NCBI GenBank assembly: GCA_017940085.1
Contig: JAGAZK010000036.1
Coordinates: 1 to 5,468 of the forward strand
Reading direction: 5' to 3'
Length of the DNA stretch: 5,468 nucleotides
Origin: Campylobacter sp.
GTDB lineage: Bacteria; Campylobacterota; Campylobacteria; Campylobacterales; Campylobacteraceae
Shown: piece after piece, positions 5,319 through 5,468 of the stretch
Numbering within the stretch: position 1 is the stretch's first letter
Layout of the letters: each line of letters begins with the position of its first letter
Position numbers and translations under genes: made by a program
Notes under the pieces: model-generated
Databases searched by the model: none
Seen by the model: only the letters and a program-made list of their open reading frames with translations
Told to the model about the DNA's origin: nothing

Positions 5319-5468
5319 AAAATACAATAACTCAAGCTCTAATCTATGAAAATCAAGGTTATAGAGACGAGGCTTTGGAGATTTACAAAAATATACTCAA
5401 AAGCGATCCAAATAACGCCCAAGCTAGATCTGCTGTGAGACGAATGAGCAGACAAAAGCGTTATAGCG
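5315..5468 (+). CDS. TPR-like protein, 5' end only
   Basis: A frame begins at the ATG that overlaps the leuB stop (ATGA, 5315-5318) and stays open to the window edge, giving the first 51 residues. The segment [21 protein letters not shown] (8-28) followed by [16 protein letters not shown] (29-44) matches the tetratricopeptide pattern: A/L at the first positions, [14 protein letters not shown] as helix B entry, and DPNN at the turn. It is therefore probably a protein-interaction or scaffold protein; there is no signal peptide. No separate ribosome site is visible, so it likely depends on translational coupling to leuB. Residues 44-51 (MSRQKRYS) are basic. The rest of the protein lies outside the window, so size and role are unknown. 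Confidence 0.75.
   Translation, partial: MKNTITQALIYENQGYRDEALEIYKNILKSDPNNAQARSAVRRMSRQKRYS

Overview
The window is AT-rich, with many copies of AAATTT, short intergenic gaps and A-rich Shine-Dalgarno sites (AAGGA). Its proteins, notably a GlnA ending in FKTCYSC with NLFKLT where enteric bacteria have NLYDLP, point to Campylobacterota, most likely a Campylobacter. The heavy use of AAATTTG/AAATTTA between genes recalls the C. fetus-like branch, but that placement is inference from memory and not a search result.

Layout: two genes face left, glnA (glutamine synthetase, 73-1500) and upstream of it a PHP-domain histidinol-phosphatase-like gene, hisJ (1587-2372). A divergent promoter region of about 107 bp (2373-2479) separates them from a run of rightward genes. 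The first is a small unrecognised gene (2480-2982) that reads as one protein only if a -1 frame change is allowed near 2608-2614. It ends in an AT-rich hairpin. Then come a LysE/RhtB-type amino-acid exporter (3108-3707), leuD (3754-4239), leuB (4248-5318) and the start of a TPR-like protein (5315 to the window edge).

Most genes serve amino-acid and nitrogen metabolism: ammonia assimilation (GlnA), the phosphatase step of histidine synthesis (HisJ, if the family call holds), two steps of leucine synthesis (LeuD, LeuB) and probable amino-acid export (LysE-like). leuD-leuB-TPR look like one transcript, with an 8-nt gap and then an ATGA overlap. leuC, needed with LeuD, is not adjacent. No RNA gene, insertion sequence, CRISPR array or phage gene is visible, and no stretch above 300 bases lacks a gene.

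I found no convincing new multi-gene system. The points worth a second look are the frame-broken gene at 2480-2982 with a slippery-type heptamer at the right place, the three-armed competing hairpins at 3001-3060, the 30-bp palindrome and helically phased AAATTT tracts after glnA, and the missing adenylylation tyrosine in GlnA.
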